From positions 24,674,126 to 24,738,125 of the forward strand of contig OY821747.1 of NCBI GenBank assembly GCA_963682055.1: DNA of 64,000 bases, given 5' to 3'. The DNA is from Primula veris (lineage: Eukaryota; Streptophyta; Magnoliopsida; Ericales; Primulaceae). The position numbers were made by a program, and so were the translations under genes. Numbering within the stretch: position 1 is the stretch's first letter; each line of letters starts with the position of its first letter. Below, piece by piece: positions 34,403 to 46,902 of the stretch. The notes beneath the pieces are model-generated. The model had not been told where the DNA came from. It made no database searches and saw nothing but the letters and a program-made list of their open reading frames with translations.

Positions 34403-35541
34403 CTAACAAGCATTTTGAATCAGACTATTGAAAATCGAGGCGAATACTTCTGTTCCATGTTTTTTCATAGGTCTCAATACCGTCTTTACCATCCCTAGCT
34501 ATCATCGGAAATGTAGAAAGACAACCCTTTATCGACTGATATCATATCCACTTTCTTCGATCTTCCCCAACCAAAATCCGCATTATACATCTCAAAATGC
34601 CATGACCCTGCATGTCCGATAAATCCTGCCATATTCTTATTTATAGTCGGTAAAATATCGTTTATTCTTTCACCCAATTTTACTAGCCCCCCATTTAATA
34701 TAGCTAGCTCTTTTGATATTCCCTCAACTGCGATAAAAAATCCGTTTTGTGATAAAAGCTCTTCCTGGTTTTCCGAAGGCGAGCACCACACAACACAATT
34801 ACCAAAATAGTTTGATTGAAGTGGTGGATCCATACGAGCCCTAGCGTCCACATTGATACCGATAAAATTTCTTCTCAGTTGATATCTGTTTAGCTTTAAT
34901 TAAGCATACAATAATTTAAGCAGTTGTTACCATAAAGGTCGATACACGGGTAGTGCTCTCCAATTTATTTTTATTTTCCATCTAAGCAAGCACCGATTTT
35001 CTAAGGGTGGCAATATTCTCACGCGTAAGTATGAACGTGCCTAAAAGTATATCGGTAGGATGAGTCATCATAATCTGGTAAAGCTTTATTATCGGGATCT
35101 CTGATTTCCATTCTGAAGCTTTTAGGATAAACTTTTTCGAGCTCCTTTTGTCGAATAAAAAAACTCTTATGAAAAGATGGAGTTAACTCAGGAGGTACTA
35201 CGGCGTTGTCTCTAGTCTTGCATATATACGCTCACGAATGCATAAACATAGATAAGGATTTTCCATCCATTACACCATGGTGTGCCGCATAACCGATACA
35301 AAAGCCAATATTCATAAATATAGTGATATGTAGGGTCATCACCGGGGAATGAGTTTTGGTAGTTGGAAAATCCGATATAAAAGAATGCAACTCATCAGAT
35401 TTACGAAACTCGTTTCCAAAGAGAAAATAAAAATCGGCTTTTGTTTATGCTTCAGTGAGGGAAACTCCATCGCCACTATAAAATTGGACTACAGGTGTGT
35501 CAGAATATTGTGGCCACGTAAGGTTTCCCGCTAGAAAAATC
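34403..35541 (-). pseudogene. BAHD copy 2, 3' part (pseudogene)
   Basis: Degenerate copy of the copy-6 type. Recognisable pieces on the minus strand: AGNLTWPQ (next to the solo LTR), SGDGVSLT, AAHHGVMDGKS with intact HXXXD, NYFGNC, and NADFGWGRSKKVDMIS in the clean stretch 34851-34495. Several frameshifts and stops occur (for example in the SWAYI segment, where Trp has become a stop). The C-terminus near 34403 is scrambled. A solo LTR splits the gene at the coding position of AGN, and the rest lies at 37067-37256. Confidence 0.9.
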
Positions 35542-37066
35542 TGTTGGAAAAAACCATGTTTCATGGTGTTTTTCGAATTGGTCACGAGTCCAAAAGTTTG
35601 GTCAAATTCGATCCGAAGAATCTAAAGTTTAGACTCCATACTCAAGTGGTTTGAGTATCTTGTGTGACAAGTTTCGAAACGGTATATCGCATGACCTATT
35701 CGGTGAATGAGTATGAATGGAAATTGGCTCCGAAATTGGACCATGGAGAGACGAAATCTTGAATTTGGGAAGAGAAAGTGGGAAAACAAAAGGATGGGAA
35801 AGCCACCAAAATGTTTATCACACATCAAAGAGGAAAAACTATTTTGAATAGTTTATATACATATTCACCACTAGAGAGTGGTAATAATGTGTAGCCTTAT
35901 AGGTGTGTGTGTAGGCAAGTGCACCACACACGCTCGATCGGTCTCGGTTGCGGACTTGGGACTTGGGGCATGTTTCGTTTCCAAGAAAGTATGAGAGTTT
36001 TAGATAATAACAAAACAGTCCCAAAAATTTCAGCAAGCTTGTAACTGATGCATTGGGACTTGGGAAATGTTCCGGTTCTGGTTCTGGTTCCAAGAAATTT
36101 TGAGAGTTTTGGATAATAACAAAATAGTCCTAAAAATTCCAGCAAGCTTGTAACTGATGACTTGGGACTTGGAGAATGTTCCGGTTCTTGTTCTGGTTCC
36201 AAGAAAGTCTGAGAGTTTTGGATAATAACAAAACAGTCCCAAAAATTTCAGTAATCTTGTAACTGATGCAATTAAATGAGAATAATTGCATCATTAATTC
36301 AGCAGTTTCGAATACCGAATTAAGTGAACATAATGGCTGAGATTTCAGCTCAGTCTGTAAGTAGACTGCTCTCTCCCACTCTCTAAAACACACCTTTTAC
36401 ATTCTGAAAAATACTGCATAATTTTCCATAGCATTTTAGAAAGAAAGAGAACCACCGACCAACAGCTCGACCTTGACTCGTCGCCAGTTTTCGGTGAGTC
36501 ATCCAAGACGTTGTACCTTGGGATCGAAGCACCAACGCAACCAGAAACATTAAAGTAGTTTGGCGAATATCGGTTAAGGGCAGACTGTTAAACAGTCGCC
36601 TCGTCTATTTTATTCTGTCCTTTTATTTCAGCAATTTCAATTCTGCACTTTTTTATTTCAGTATTTTAATTTGCTGTATTTAGCTGTAATATTTATATTA
36701 TGTTTTTACCTTTCTGTAATTTCTTTAAAGTACTGTTTCTATTATGTAATTTTAATTCTGTAATTTAATTCTGTAATTAGAATAGTTTCATTTCAGTCCT
36801 GTAATTTCAATTTCAATCAGAACAGTCCGGCTGTTAAGTTTATACTTTCCAGTCCGACAGTTTCTATTTATTGCAATTCAATATATCAGATTATTAATTG
36901 ATAATAATCTGAATAACGTTTTGCTTTAATTTCTATTTAGTCCATACATGTTGTAATATGTAATTTCAGTTTCAATTCTGAATTAATAAAGATTAGACTG
37001 ATTTTAATTATTTGTTTTTAGTCTTTTATTATTGTTTAATTGTTATTTCGTATACGGAAACCAACA
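35542..37066. mobile_element. Solo LTR inserted in BAHD copy 2
   Basis: 1525 bp, TGTTGG at the left and CCAACA at the right, flanked by the 5-bp target duplication AAATC (35537-35541 and 37067-37071). The flanks rejoin into a BAHD frame. No internal gag/pol or second LTR, so it is a solo LTR (Ty1/copia-like by termini). Confidence 0.85.
35953..36270. repeat. Three ~100-109-bp tandem units inside the solo LTR
   Basis: CCAAGAAA-T-TGAGAGTTTTGGATAATAAC recurs at about 35991, 36090 and 36199, followed by CAGCAAGCTTGTAACTGATG-like sequence. Units differ by a GGTTCT slippage. Confidence 0.85.
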
Positions 37067-37256
37067 AAATCTAATCTTGGAGAGTGCGTGAAAGGTAGTT
37101 TTTCAACCTTGAAATGAGAATCGAGGTTGGCTCGGGCTCTTCAAGTTCATAGAAATAAAAGGCGAGGTGTGGGATTTAGATCCAACCAAATAAGTGGAAG
37201 TGAAAAACTTGAAGGTGGGGCAATTGGTGCCACACTACAATCTTCAAGAATTTTCT
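37067..37256 (-). pseudogene. BAHD copy 2, 5' part, start codon lost
   Basis: Minus-strand sequence corresponds to codons 2 to about 70 of copy 6, with small deletions and frame breaks. It runs up to AGAATTTTC, directly before the expected ATG, then switches to sequence homologous to 31578 onwards. The duplication breakpoint has therefore removed the start codon and promoter. Confidence 0.8.
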
Positions 37257-37716
37257 TAAATTATTGTTCATATTCACTATGGGATGTAGCAAGGAATAAA
37301 TAGTGCTCAAACTAGAATAGAAAAACATCATCTCCGATGGGTAGTGCAACACTTTTGAGGTCTGAGGGAGTATTACCCAATCTTAGGAGCAGTTTGCACT
37401 CGGAGGAGTATTATTTAACTTTCCGCTATTATTGAACCCGTAGTCCTTTCAACTCAAAACATTAACTTTGATTCTGAATTTAGACAAACATCAACAATCA
37501 TACAATGACAACAAATTGTTACCTACAACTGTAAACACGATAGCTTTGATGATCAAAACTAACAGTCGCTAAAGATTACACACGAGATGGTCAAACCGAG
37601 CGAGGTACAAAAAGGTAGGTTACATAATAAACTTTTTTTTTCTTTTTCGAATTTAAATAAGCATAAACATAAGCTAAAGAAGTTTGAAATGTAGCATAAT
37701 TTTTTGAATTAGAAAA

Positions 37717-39063
37717 CTAATCAACAAGCTTCAAGCCCTCTAAAAATAAAGAGTTAAAACACTTCGGCTTCATTTTTATTCAATCCTACTCCAATCTCAA
37801 CCCCGCCATTATCGTCTCTATCGTCCGAAAGATAAAAAGCACCAGTTTTAGCAATCGATATCATTTCCACTTTCCTCGGTCTTCCCCACCCAAAATCAAC
37901 CTTATAAAGCTCAAATCGTGGCGAACCCGCGACCACAAATCCTTTAACATCAACTTTTCCCCCTTTTTTTATATTTTCTGACAATTTATTTAGCCATTCA
38001 GCTAATTTCATTAGCCCATCATTTAGTAAAGCTAAACCTTGGGTTACATTTTCAACCGCAATAACGAAACCGTCTTTAGTTAAGTAATCTTTTGTATCTC
38101 CAATATCTGCACATGCAACCACACAGTTTCCAAAATAAGTTGAAGGATTAGGTGGTTCTAGCCGACCTCTCGCATCACGTTAATCCCTATGATAGATTTT
38201 TCCGAGGTTATTATCTTCGCTTTGATTAAACATACCAAAGTGTAGGCACTAGATATAGTGAAAGTTGATACATGTGAATTTTCCTCTTTCCGATGGATAG
38301 ATACTAACTTTAGAAAGTTGATGTTTAGTCTGAACGTGCCAAGCATAATATCTGACGGAAATTTCATATTGACTACCGTTAATGCTTTGCTCTCGGGGTA
38401 AACTTCATTAACTAAGTTTTGCGGATAAGTCTTTTCCAACTCAGATTGTTGTTCGACGAAACATCTATCGAGGGACGGAATCAACTCAAGGGGTAAAACT
38501 GCATCTTCTCCGTGATTACATAAATATGCCCACGATTTCATAAATAACGATACAGATTTTCCGTCCATGACAGCGTGGTGTCCCACATAACCGACGGAAA
38601 ATCCTATATCCGAGAACAAAGTGATCTGTAGAGTAATAACGGGAGCTTGAGTTTCGGTAGTTGAAAAATCCGGTAAAAGTGAACGCAACTCCGCATTGTC
38701 ACGGAATCTGTTTCCAGAAAGAGAGTGGAAATTGGCTTTCGTTTCCGAAACAGTGAGAGAAACATAGTCGCCAGTTTCATACCGTATAACTGGATACTTC
38801 GAATCTTGAGGCCATGTCAGATTCCCGGCAACTAGGAGGTAGTGTTTAAGAGTAAGAGAAAGAGACCTTTTCAACTTAGGAAGAACTGTATTCAAGAAAT
38901 CGGTGTTTGGTTCAGGAAATTGGTAGAAAAATATGTGAGAAGCCGGATCAAGACGCAACCAAAACATATCAAAAAAAGTGAGAGGGAGTGAAAATTGCGA
39001 GGGTGAGTCATTTGGAACAATTTTACAAGTTTCATGAATTTTTAGTAAACTTCTTGTTGCTAT
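37717..39063 (-). pseudogene. BAHD copy 3 (pseudogene, recent duplicate of copy 1)
   Basis: Very similar to copy 1 across the whole gene and flanks. Lesions: the start codon reads ATA instead of ATG (39061-39063); a one-base deletion at about 38175 after INV breaks the frame; a one-base insertion near 37760 changes the last residues; and small in-frame deletions remove TRE and K. HXXXD (GHHAVMDGKS) and DFGWG are still present in the two open parts 38967-38158 and 38122-37754. The promoter is displaced by a hAT element. Confidence 0.9.
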
Positions 39064-39128
39064 GACTAAAGCTATTGTGAGGGTGAGTCAGTGTTGTTCA
39101 TTATACTTATTCAAGATGCAGGTGTGAT

Positions 39129-39797
39129 TAGGGCCGTAAATGAAAAAAAACGAACCAAAAAAGATTATGTTTATGTTTAGATTATGAACTAAAACCCCTG
39201 TTTATTTTCAGTTAAATACGAACGAACATTTGACGAACATGAACCCAACATTTGACGAGTCGAACACGAGTTGTTCATAAACACCTGATTTCTTTTAAAA
39301 CATTTAATAATTTCTTTTTAAAATATATTTTAATTTTATCATATATTACTATATTGATAACTATGATAAACTAGTTCACATGTAACTTTAAGTTTTATAT
39401 TGTATAAATTCTTTTTTATATACGAATGATTACTTTAACGAATTGAACACTTAACGATTAAATCGGTGACTGTATTTATAGTATAATGATATAAATTACC
39501 ATAATAAGTTCAAAATAATACAAATATATCATTTATATTATTATAATATAAATAAGTTTATTAATTGTGTAGTGATATTAGTTTTTGTTACATCATTAAT
39601 ATATTTATTTTTTTATTTTATCAAACTTTATATATAGTTACACGAACACGAACTTAAACGAACCGAACATAGCCATATTCATGTTCAGCTCACTTAATAG
39701 ACGAACACTGTATTCTTGTTCATTATCGTGTTTATTTATAAATGAACGAATATGAACCGAATAATAGATGAGCCGAACACGAACGATTTTATAAAGA
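39129..39797. mobile_element. Non-autonomous hAT element in the promoter of copy 3
   Basis: Starts TAGGGCCGTAAATGA; rich in CGAACACGAAC-type subterminal repeats in both orientations, typical of small hAT elements. Imperfect 8-bp duplication GGTGTGAT / GGACAGAT. The corresponding site beside copy 1 (33912-33930) is empty. Confidence 0.75.
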
Positions 39798-39989
39798 GGA
39801 CAGATAACATTTATACTTTTATTAGGCAGGATAAATTAAAATATGATTGGATTCTAGAAGATAATAGCAAAACGACGACAAATCCAGCAATCAATTTCCA
39901 AGGAGTGCTATATTTGACACGTTAGCACAGCTACACATATTCTTTGTAGACAAGTCTTTGTTGGATTCTTTATTTTGTTATAAAAACAA

Positions 39990-40400
39990 GTAAATTTTCT
40001 TAGATTGGTTTATTTTAACTTAAATGTTGCGTACATGTTGGTTCTTAGAATGTCTAATTCATCTGGGTTATTTCTGATTATCTACGACACTATAAATTAT
40101 TATTAATTGTGTACCTCACTTGTTATTAATATAATAACTTATTTATACCTTATGAGTAGCTTCTAATTGTAAGTTACTTTTGAATTATAAGTTGTTGTTT
40201 TTTACTTATTCTAATTATTTATATTATCTAATCATTTATAATTATAATACTTCTTGTTTAACTTTTCTCACTTTCTTGTCAAATTTTAGGGAAGTTATTG
40301 TCCTTCGGTTTTCATCAAAAGCCAAACACATTTCCGGGCAAAAAAAACACTATTTTCTGTAAAATAATTTTTAGCACCTATTTCTTGCAAGATAACCGGA
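39990..40400. repeat. Dispersed non-coding repeat, copy 2
   Basis: Same orientation as 3247-3800. It begins exactly where the homology to the copy-1 flank ends (about 39980), so it was inserted into or joined with the duplicated unit. Confidence 0.6.
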
Positions 40401-40660
40401 GCCTAATTGCAACCGGTCATGAAAGTTTAAAAGAAATAGAAATATATCTAAAAGCATTTTCAATTTATTAATTTTAATTTACAGTGCGGAGCACCCATCA
40501 TAATTATTACTATTTTTAAAATACCAACCTAAGATAAAAGAGAAAGATTATTAATTTTTCAACAGTAAATAAATAAAAGAAAATAAATATGCAACGATCG
40601 AGCGGTTACTTTGCCTTCTCTGTCTCCTGGTCTCTGGCCGGACCTCTCTGGATCCGAGTA

Positions 40661-42021
40661 TTAACAACCAACAAGTCCGTTAGAAAATATTGATGTAAAT
40701 AATTCAGCTTTATGTCTTCCCAAAGCTACTCCGATCTCAATCCCCCCATTACTATCCCGATCATCCGAAAGAGCAAAAGCAGAAGTTTTAGCAATCGATA
40801 TCATCTCCATTTTAATCGGCTTTCCCCATCCAAAATCCACATTATACAGCTCGAACTGAGGTGACCCCGCTATAAAGAATCCCTTAAATTCCCTAAACAT
40901 GCTGTGTAATAGCTTCTCTAGTTTTCAGCTATTTTAATAGGTCCCTCGTTCAATGAAACTAACGATTCAGTAACAACCTCAACAGCCAAAAAGAACCCAT
41001 CTTTCGATAAAAGTTCTTTTGTATAATGACCACCTCCACAGCCAAGAATACAATTGCCAAAATAAGTTGAATGTATAGGTGGGTCCAAACGAGCCCTAGC
41101 ATCTACGTTTATACCGATGAAAGTCTTCTCCACTTGGATTTCTAGAGCTTTTACTAGACAAATAAATACATAAGCACTTGCTATGGTGAAGCTCGATATA
41201 CGAGTAACACAATCTAGCTTATTCTTTTCTTCTCTGTACGATATTATCAATTTCCTTAAGTAGTTGATATTTTCACGAGTCAACTTGAACGTGCCCAACA
41301 TGGTATCGGGCGATGGCATAGTTTCGTACTTCGTTAGGACTTTATTTTCAAGATTTTCGTTTGTTCCTAAACTTAAAGGGTAAGCTTTTTCAAGATCATA
41401 TTGTTGTTTAACAAAACTCCTGTCTAGAAATGGTTCCAAATGAGATGGTAAAAAGGACCCATCTCCGTTTTTACATATATAAGCCCAGGAATGTAAGAAC
41501 AAGGATACGGATTTTCCGTCCAGGACAGCATGGTGTGCTACATAACCGATAGAAAAACCAATTTTCGGAAACAAAGTGATCTTCAAAGTCATCACAGGGG
41601 TAAAAGTTTCGGAGCTTGGAAAATCAGGCAAAAGATGCCATAATTCGACAGATTTGCGAAAATCATCGCCAGATAGAGTTTGAAAATCGGCTAAGGTTTC
41701 GGCTATTGTGAGAGAAACCCCGTCGCCTAATTGGTATTGGATGATAGGTTTGTTGGAGTCTTTTGGCCATGTTAGATTCCCAGCTACCGGAAGAAAGTGT
41801 TGGAGTGTGAGAGATAGCGAGTCTATTATTTTTGGAAGAAGAATATTTAAGAAATCGGTGTTTGGTTCTCGGAATTTGTAGAAAAATAATCTGGAGGTTG
41901 GATCTAACGGTAGCCAAGACATGTCGAGAAAGGTGAGCGGAAGAGAGAATTGGGAAGGTGAGTTGGCCGGAGAAATTTTGCAAACTTCAAGAATTTTCAT
42001 GGAGCTGATAAATTCATCCAT
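40661..42021 (-). pseudogene. BAHD copy 4: full length but for one frameshift
   Basis: The frame from 42021 runs 367 codons and ends at a TAG (40918-40920). The remaining 79 codons (40900-40661) continue the homologous protein in another frame. The break is a single missing base in or next to a run of A (40921-40926 region), so it may be a real lesion or a sequence error. Motifs: AHHAVLDGKS with H164 and D168, TYFGNC, DFGWG in the C-terminal part. Length matches the family when both parts are counted. Met8 (MKILE) aligns with the start of copies 6 and 7, so the true start may be 42000. TATATAT lies about 85 bp upstream of 42021. Confidence 0.85.
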
Positions 42022-42099
42022 GATTTTATTTTATTTTCTTGACATGAGCGATTGAGCAAGAGAGCTTAAGATTGCATCTTAAAACAACTATAGGTGGAT

Positions 42100-42112
42100 A
42101 GATATATAAGGA
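42100..42112 (-). promoter_or_regulatory. Possible TATA box of BAHD copy 4
   Basis: Minus-strand CTTATATATCTATC about 80-90 bp upstream of the first ATG. Confidence 0.4.
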
Positions 42113-42708
42113 TTAAATATTTTTATAGTAGTATTTTTTAACTAATTAATGAACATTAATAAGTATTAGAAACTTGAGTGCCTGGCATAGTAACTAGTAA
42201 CCTACGTTTATTTTTTGTACAGACCAAGAAACATCTATTATTTCATTAATATATAATATTAATGAATGGTGGAACGGTAGAAATCAAAACTTTGGTTGTA
42301 CTTTGTTGACTAATAAGTGGCACTCTCTAGGGTTAGGTAGTCGTGGCATATACAACGTTAACATTTCAAGTTACGGTTTATAAAAATCTCAGTGTGGTAA
42401 GCCATGAACATAGAAAAATAAATCTAGAATACGTAAGAAATCTGGAAAATTCTTTCATTCATGAGAATTAATTAACAATCCTTCATATTCATTTCATAAC
42501 GATTCCTAATTAACATATTAATAATTTTCGTTGACGATGATTGAAAATGCATTTATGCTGGACAAGGAAAAGACAAAGCAGATATGATCTTATTCCAATC
42601 CTCCTAAAAAATAATGTGATCTTAATTGTCACAATATTACATCTTAGAATATATTTTTTTTACACCAATTAGGTGTAAAGAGTTCATAACGATTGAAGAT
42701 TGAACTAA

Positions 42709-42928
42709 CTAACAAGCATGTTGAATCAGACTTAAAAATCGAGGCAAATACTTCTGTTTCATGTTTATCTCAATACCATCTTTACCATCCCTATCATCGG
42801 AAATGTAGAAAGACATGCCTTTATCCATTCATATCATATCCACTGATTCATATCATATCCACTTTCTTCGGCCTTCCCCAACAAAAGTTCTTCCTGGTAT
42901 TCTGAAGGCGAGCACCACACAACACAAT
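42709..42928 (-). pseudogene. BAHD copy 5, 3' segment
   Basis: Matches the end of copy 2 (34403-34800) with an internal deletion of about 200 bp between the DFGWG-coding part and the LLSQ region. The segment ends at the target duplication ACAAT (42924-42928), where a 6.7-kb retroelement interrupts the gene. The flank 42421-42705 is homologous to 34110-34400. Confidence 0.85.
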
Positions 42929-43455
42929 TGATGGGTACGATAAAAATAAACACAATAATTTCTATGAAAAACGAGAAAATAAATGGATAAACAAACAGAA
43001 AATATTTTTATCAAATATGTATAAATATCAAAAACAAGCTTTAAAATAAAGAATGTAAATGATACCGAAATGTACTAAAATAGTTAGATGAGTTGATTGT
43101 TAAAAAATAACCCTTAAATGGTATTTACCCTGCCAGCTCTACTTCTGACTAAATGGGGAATTTCGTTTCCAAGATACAACGTTTATCGCATGTGACCCGA
43201 CAGAAGCGATATCGAGCCACGGTTCAGTCGTTATGGTACTGTACTCTCTCTATATGTATGCATATGTGAGTTGTCATTGTGTATTTTACATATTCTATAT
43301 TTTTTCATTCTTGGAAAATAGATAGATATACATATAGTTTTATACCAAAAACATAATAACTTACAAATCATCAATGTCATCATTGTGAGATATTAAATTT
43401 TGTAAGTTACAAATACAATTTGTATTCAAACCAAAATTCAATAAGAATTCCAATT
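42929..43455. repeat. 5' LTR of the outer element
   Basis: From about 43005 on it aligns with 49160-49605 (for example TATCGAGCCACGGTT and TGTATGCATATGTGAG in both). No clear primer-binding site follows. Confidence 0.65.
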
Positions 43456-43706
43456 AGATAAATGACTAATTAATGAGATTTCAATTAATAATTAATTTTA
43501 ATTAAAATTAGATAAATTTGTTAAATTAATGTGAATGTTAAATTTAATTTGCATATATGTCATTTAACATGCAATTAAATGATAATATGTCAAAGTTAAT
43601 ATTATTAAAATTAACACGAAATTGTGAGTGAGCGAAAATTAGTTCGATTGTGATGAGAAACCGAGTATTTGGGAACAGAGAGAAATTGAAAGATCATGGT
43701 TCCTAT

Positions 43707-44610
43707 TAGGTATGGGGAAAAAAAAATCCTAAAATCCCGACCCGACCCGTGTCCCGGCCCGCACCAGACCCGAAATTTCCCCACCCGAGAGTAGTCCCGA
43801 CCCGAAAATGTCAGGTTTTGTCCTGACCCGACAAACTTCGGGATCGGGCGATAATTTTGATTTCGTCGGGTGTTCCAACCCGACCCGATTTTTTAATTAA
43901 TTTATATTTTATATAAAAATATAAATTAGTTTATATCAAATGTAAATGATGAGAATTAAACTTTGTAACACTAACATACAATGTAAGCACTCTACCATAT
44001 GAGTTACAATTCTTTTTGTTTGATATATTAGTTATAATTATATAAGTATAATATAGATTTGTAGTTTTAAATATACGAAACTATTAAAATAAAAAATATA
44101 CTTAAATTAAAAAATTATATTGTTATTTTCAAGAAAAATAAATGACTATTATTTTCCGATTATAAAAATTATAATGATAATGTATCTCATTTAGTATGAT
44201 AATTGTTGCTTGTGTGAATAAAACTAAATAATAAAATAATCTGATAAAAAACGTATCAATTTTTTTATTTATTCAATTATTTGTATTTTCACACTATTTT
44301 TTCTATTACATGTTAATTTATTTTTTCATTTATTATGAATGTTATTTTTAAACTAGTATTTTGTTTCGAGTTAATAACATGTTTAGACTTCTCAAATGAA
44401 AATTGTTAATAAAAAATGACGTCGTCGCAAAATAAAAAAATATGTTGGGAGATTCGGGATAAACTTATCCTGATCCTACGGGTCCCGTAAAAGTCGGGTC
44501 CCGACTTTTGTCGGGTTGGGATCGAGATTTTTTTTCCATTTTCAAAAGTAATCGAGTCAGAATACGGATTAAGCGTTTACGGATCTGGTTCCGATCCTAA
44601 CTCATCCCTA
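43707..44610. mobile_element. Non-autonomous hAT element (904 bp)
   Basis: Terminal inverted repeats TAGGTATG... and ...CATCCCTA, many GACCCGACCCG-type subterminal repeats, and an 8-bp duplication GTTCCTAT / ATTCCTAT (7 of 8 identical). No transposase ORF. Confidence 0.8.
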
Positions 44611-44739
44611 ATTCCTATTACTAACAGAGAATTAATCCGGTGGAGCACCTCCTACACATAAATACATGTGAATTTATTTAACTAGTTAAAGCTGCAACAA
44701 CAATTTAAATGCAATTGCTCCCCCCGCACCCCCCCCCCC

Positions 44740-44740
<1 letters not shown>

Positions 44741-44771
<31 letters not shown>
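44741..44771. repeat. Homopolymer run of 31 C
   Basis: Preceded by shorter C runs from 44719. Length may be unreliable. Confidence 0.9.
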
Positions 44772-44773
<2 letters not shown>

Positions 44774-44829
44774 CCCCCAAAAGGCCACCATGACATGTAA
44801 CGTATAAATAATTGAAAATCATTCCGTTA

Positions 44830-45095
44830 TAATAAGTCAACTCAAGTTAAATGAATCTGTCCAATTTAATTATTTATTTTTAAAAATACCACTACACATT
44901 TATATTAATTACAATAATATCATACATCACATAAAAATATAAAAAGTAAAAACTAATAAAACTATTTATCACTCTTTAACAAACAAAAATTCTTTTAAAT
45001 CTTGAATTATATATTTTTTTATTATCCACATATTTAATTATATCATAACTATACATATTTTTTATATTTTTATTATGTTACGCGTCGCACATTCA
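44830..45095. repeat. Dispersed repeat (Helitron-like?), copy in inverted orientation to 52790-53045
   Basis: Shared blocks with the complement of 52790-53045: CTGTCCAATTTA, ATTAATTACAATAATATCAT, TTTATCACTCTTTAACAAAC. The family assignment is uncertain. Confidence 0.6.
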
Positions 45096-45350
45096 ACGCG
45101 TGGGGCACGATTACGAGTATAGTCAAATTCATCGGTAACTAATCCATTAAATACTCACAATGATACATGGAATCGCAACGTTATCATAACAACGTTTTTA
45201 GCAATTTAAAATATTCAAACATGATGTAAAATAGTAACTTGCTAAAAAGAATTAGTGTTGTAACTAAAACACATTTCTCTAGAACCATGTAATCAAATAT
45301 GTGCATGCCAACATATTCTATATCCATACTAGACAAATTAACATTAAAAG

Positions 45351-46063
45351 CGATATGACAAAAAAAGTATTCGAGCCAATTAGAAAAGGCCTAAGTGAAT
45401 AGTAAAACCTATTTTTCCCATATAAATACTAATCTTTCCCTTTAGAAAAAAGAGCTTTTTCTTGAGTGCTCTCCTCTCTTCTAAGCTGCCGATATCTGTT
45501 CATATACATAGATACATACGAAATATATATAGGAGTGGAAAATGATATACAGGGACGGGAGTGATTCAATATATATACATACATCCACGTACATATATAT
45601 ACAACCGCATACACAGCGGTGACCCGCAGCCGCCAAGGCAAATCTCCCTCTCGTCGGAATATTCGTTCACCGTTGTCCCATCACGAGTCATACGCCTCCG
45701 GCCTATACCGCCAGAACAGGCTATCCCACTTCCTCCCTTTACTTACAAAGATACAAATTCGTTAATTCATAGATAGGATAATAACATTGCAGTAGCCAAG
45801 TATTTTATCATATGTCCACATGACATATTAACTCATTTAATTATTAGTGGAACTCACCACTGAAACTACGCCCAAGTACCAGTAACCGATCACTGTGGGA
45901 ACCGTGCCTGTTAACGAAAAAGGTCTAAACAGACTTTGGGAAGCACCAAGATGGGTGGCCGTAGTATCGCTTGGCCGATCATACACGATCACCGCTAACA
46001 TCTCGACAGACCCTTCTTTCTTAAATAAAAACAATACCCCCCGTGAAGCTTCCTGCTTCATCA
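45351..46063 (+). repeat. Tat-type LTR A
   Basis: Nearly the same as LTR B at 48018 but with a 22-bp deletion near 45825. The terminal TG is mutated to CG. It is followed by a primer-binding site, so this is a 5' LTR. Confidence 0.75.
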
Positions 46064-46064
46064 A

Positions 46065-46086
46065 ATGACGCCGCCGTCTGTGGGAA
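46065..46086 (+). other. Primer-binding site of LTR A
   Basis: TGACGCCGCCGTCTGTGGGAA just after the LTR; one short insertion against the usual TGGCGCCGTCTGTGGGA. Confidence 0.6.
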
Positions 46087-46902
46087 ACCATCTGACAAAC
46101 CGATTTAGTGGCACTTTAGAGCCCGGTTATGTAGTTTGGTTTTCCGAACATACGAACTCAACAAGCATTTTTTTTTTACTCAGATTAAAAACGCTCATAA
46201 TTGTGTTTGTATCAGATTTATAAACTCTTTACAAGAAATAAACAAATGACCCGAGCTAGCATGTTCCTTACAGTATTTTTATAAACTTTGATGTGGAGCA
46301 TTTTTCATATGATCACCTTTTGTTTAAAAAGATAAATTTGGTCTAAGGACCGAGCAGTTTCTAAAATCTCACGGGAATCAGCCTATCCGAACGACTGGAC
46401 TCATATACTAAAATGATTAAATATGCATCGAAGTAACAACATTGATTGTAAACATATTACCTATATCGAGATTCTGAGGATTATTGTCTTATCTTTTGGC
46501 CGAACAAAACCGTTTTACTAAATTTTCAATAATTGATTATATAGTCTTAAAACACTGATTTCAATGAATGAAACGACCGGATTACTAATCTGAACGATAG
46601 ATCGGGTCGACTTTTTAGATCGGTCTTAGTAAACATGTCTTATATAATTCGGCCTCCGGCATAACATGTTTTATGCAGAGATAGTTCGACCTCGGGCCTA
46701 ACCTGTTTTATGCAGGAGCAACAACAAAAATACATGTATAAGACCCTAAGAGGCAATACAAAGCATACCTTCTTTAGGATCGCACAAAAAGAAAAAAGAA
46801 AAGGGGAAATAATCAAGAAAGATCAACATCGACGAAAAGAAAAGGAAAAAACAATGAAGAAAGATCTGACAAACAAAAAAGAAAAGAAAAAAGTAAACAA
46901 TA

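Noticed and set aside
45429..45776. ORFs on both strands around 45.4-45.8 kb
   Set aside because: They lie inside LTR A and recur in LTR B with frame changes; LTR sequence, not genes.
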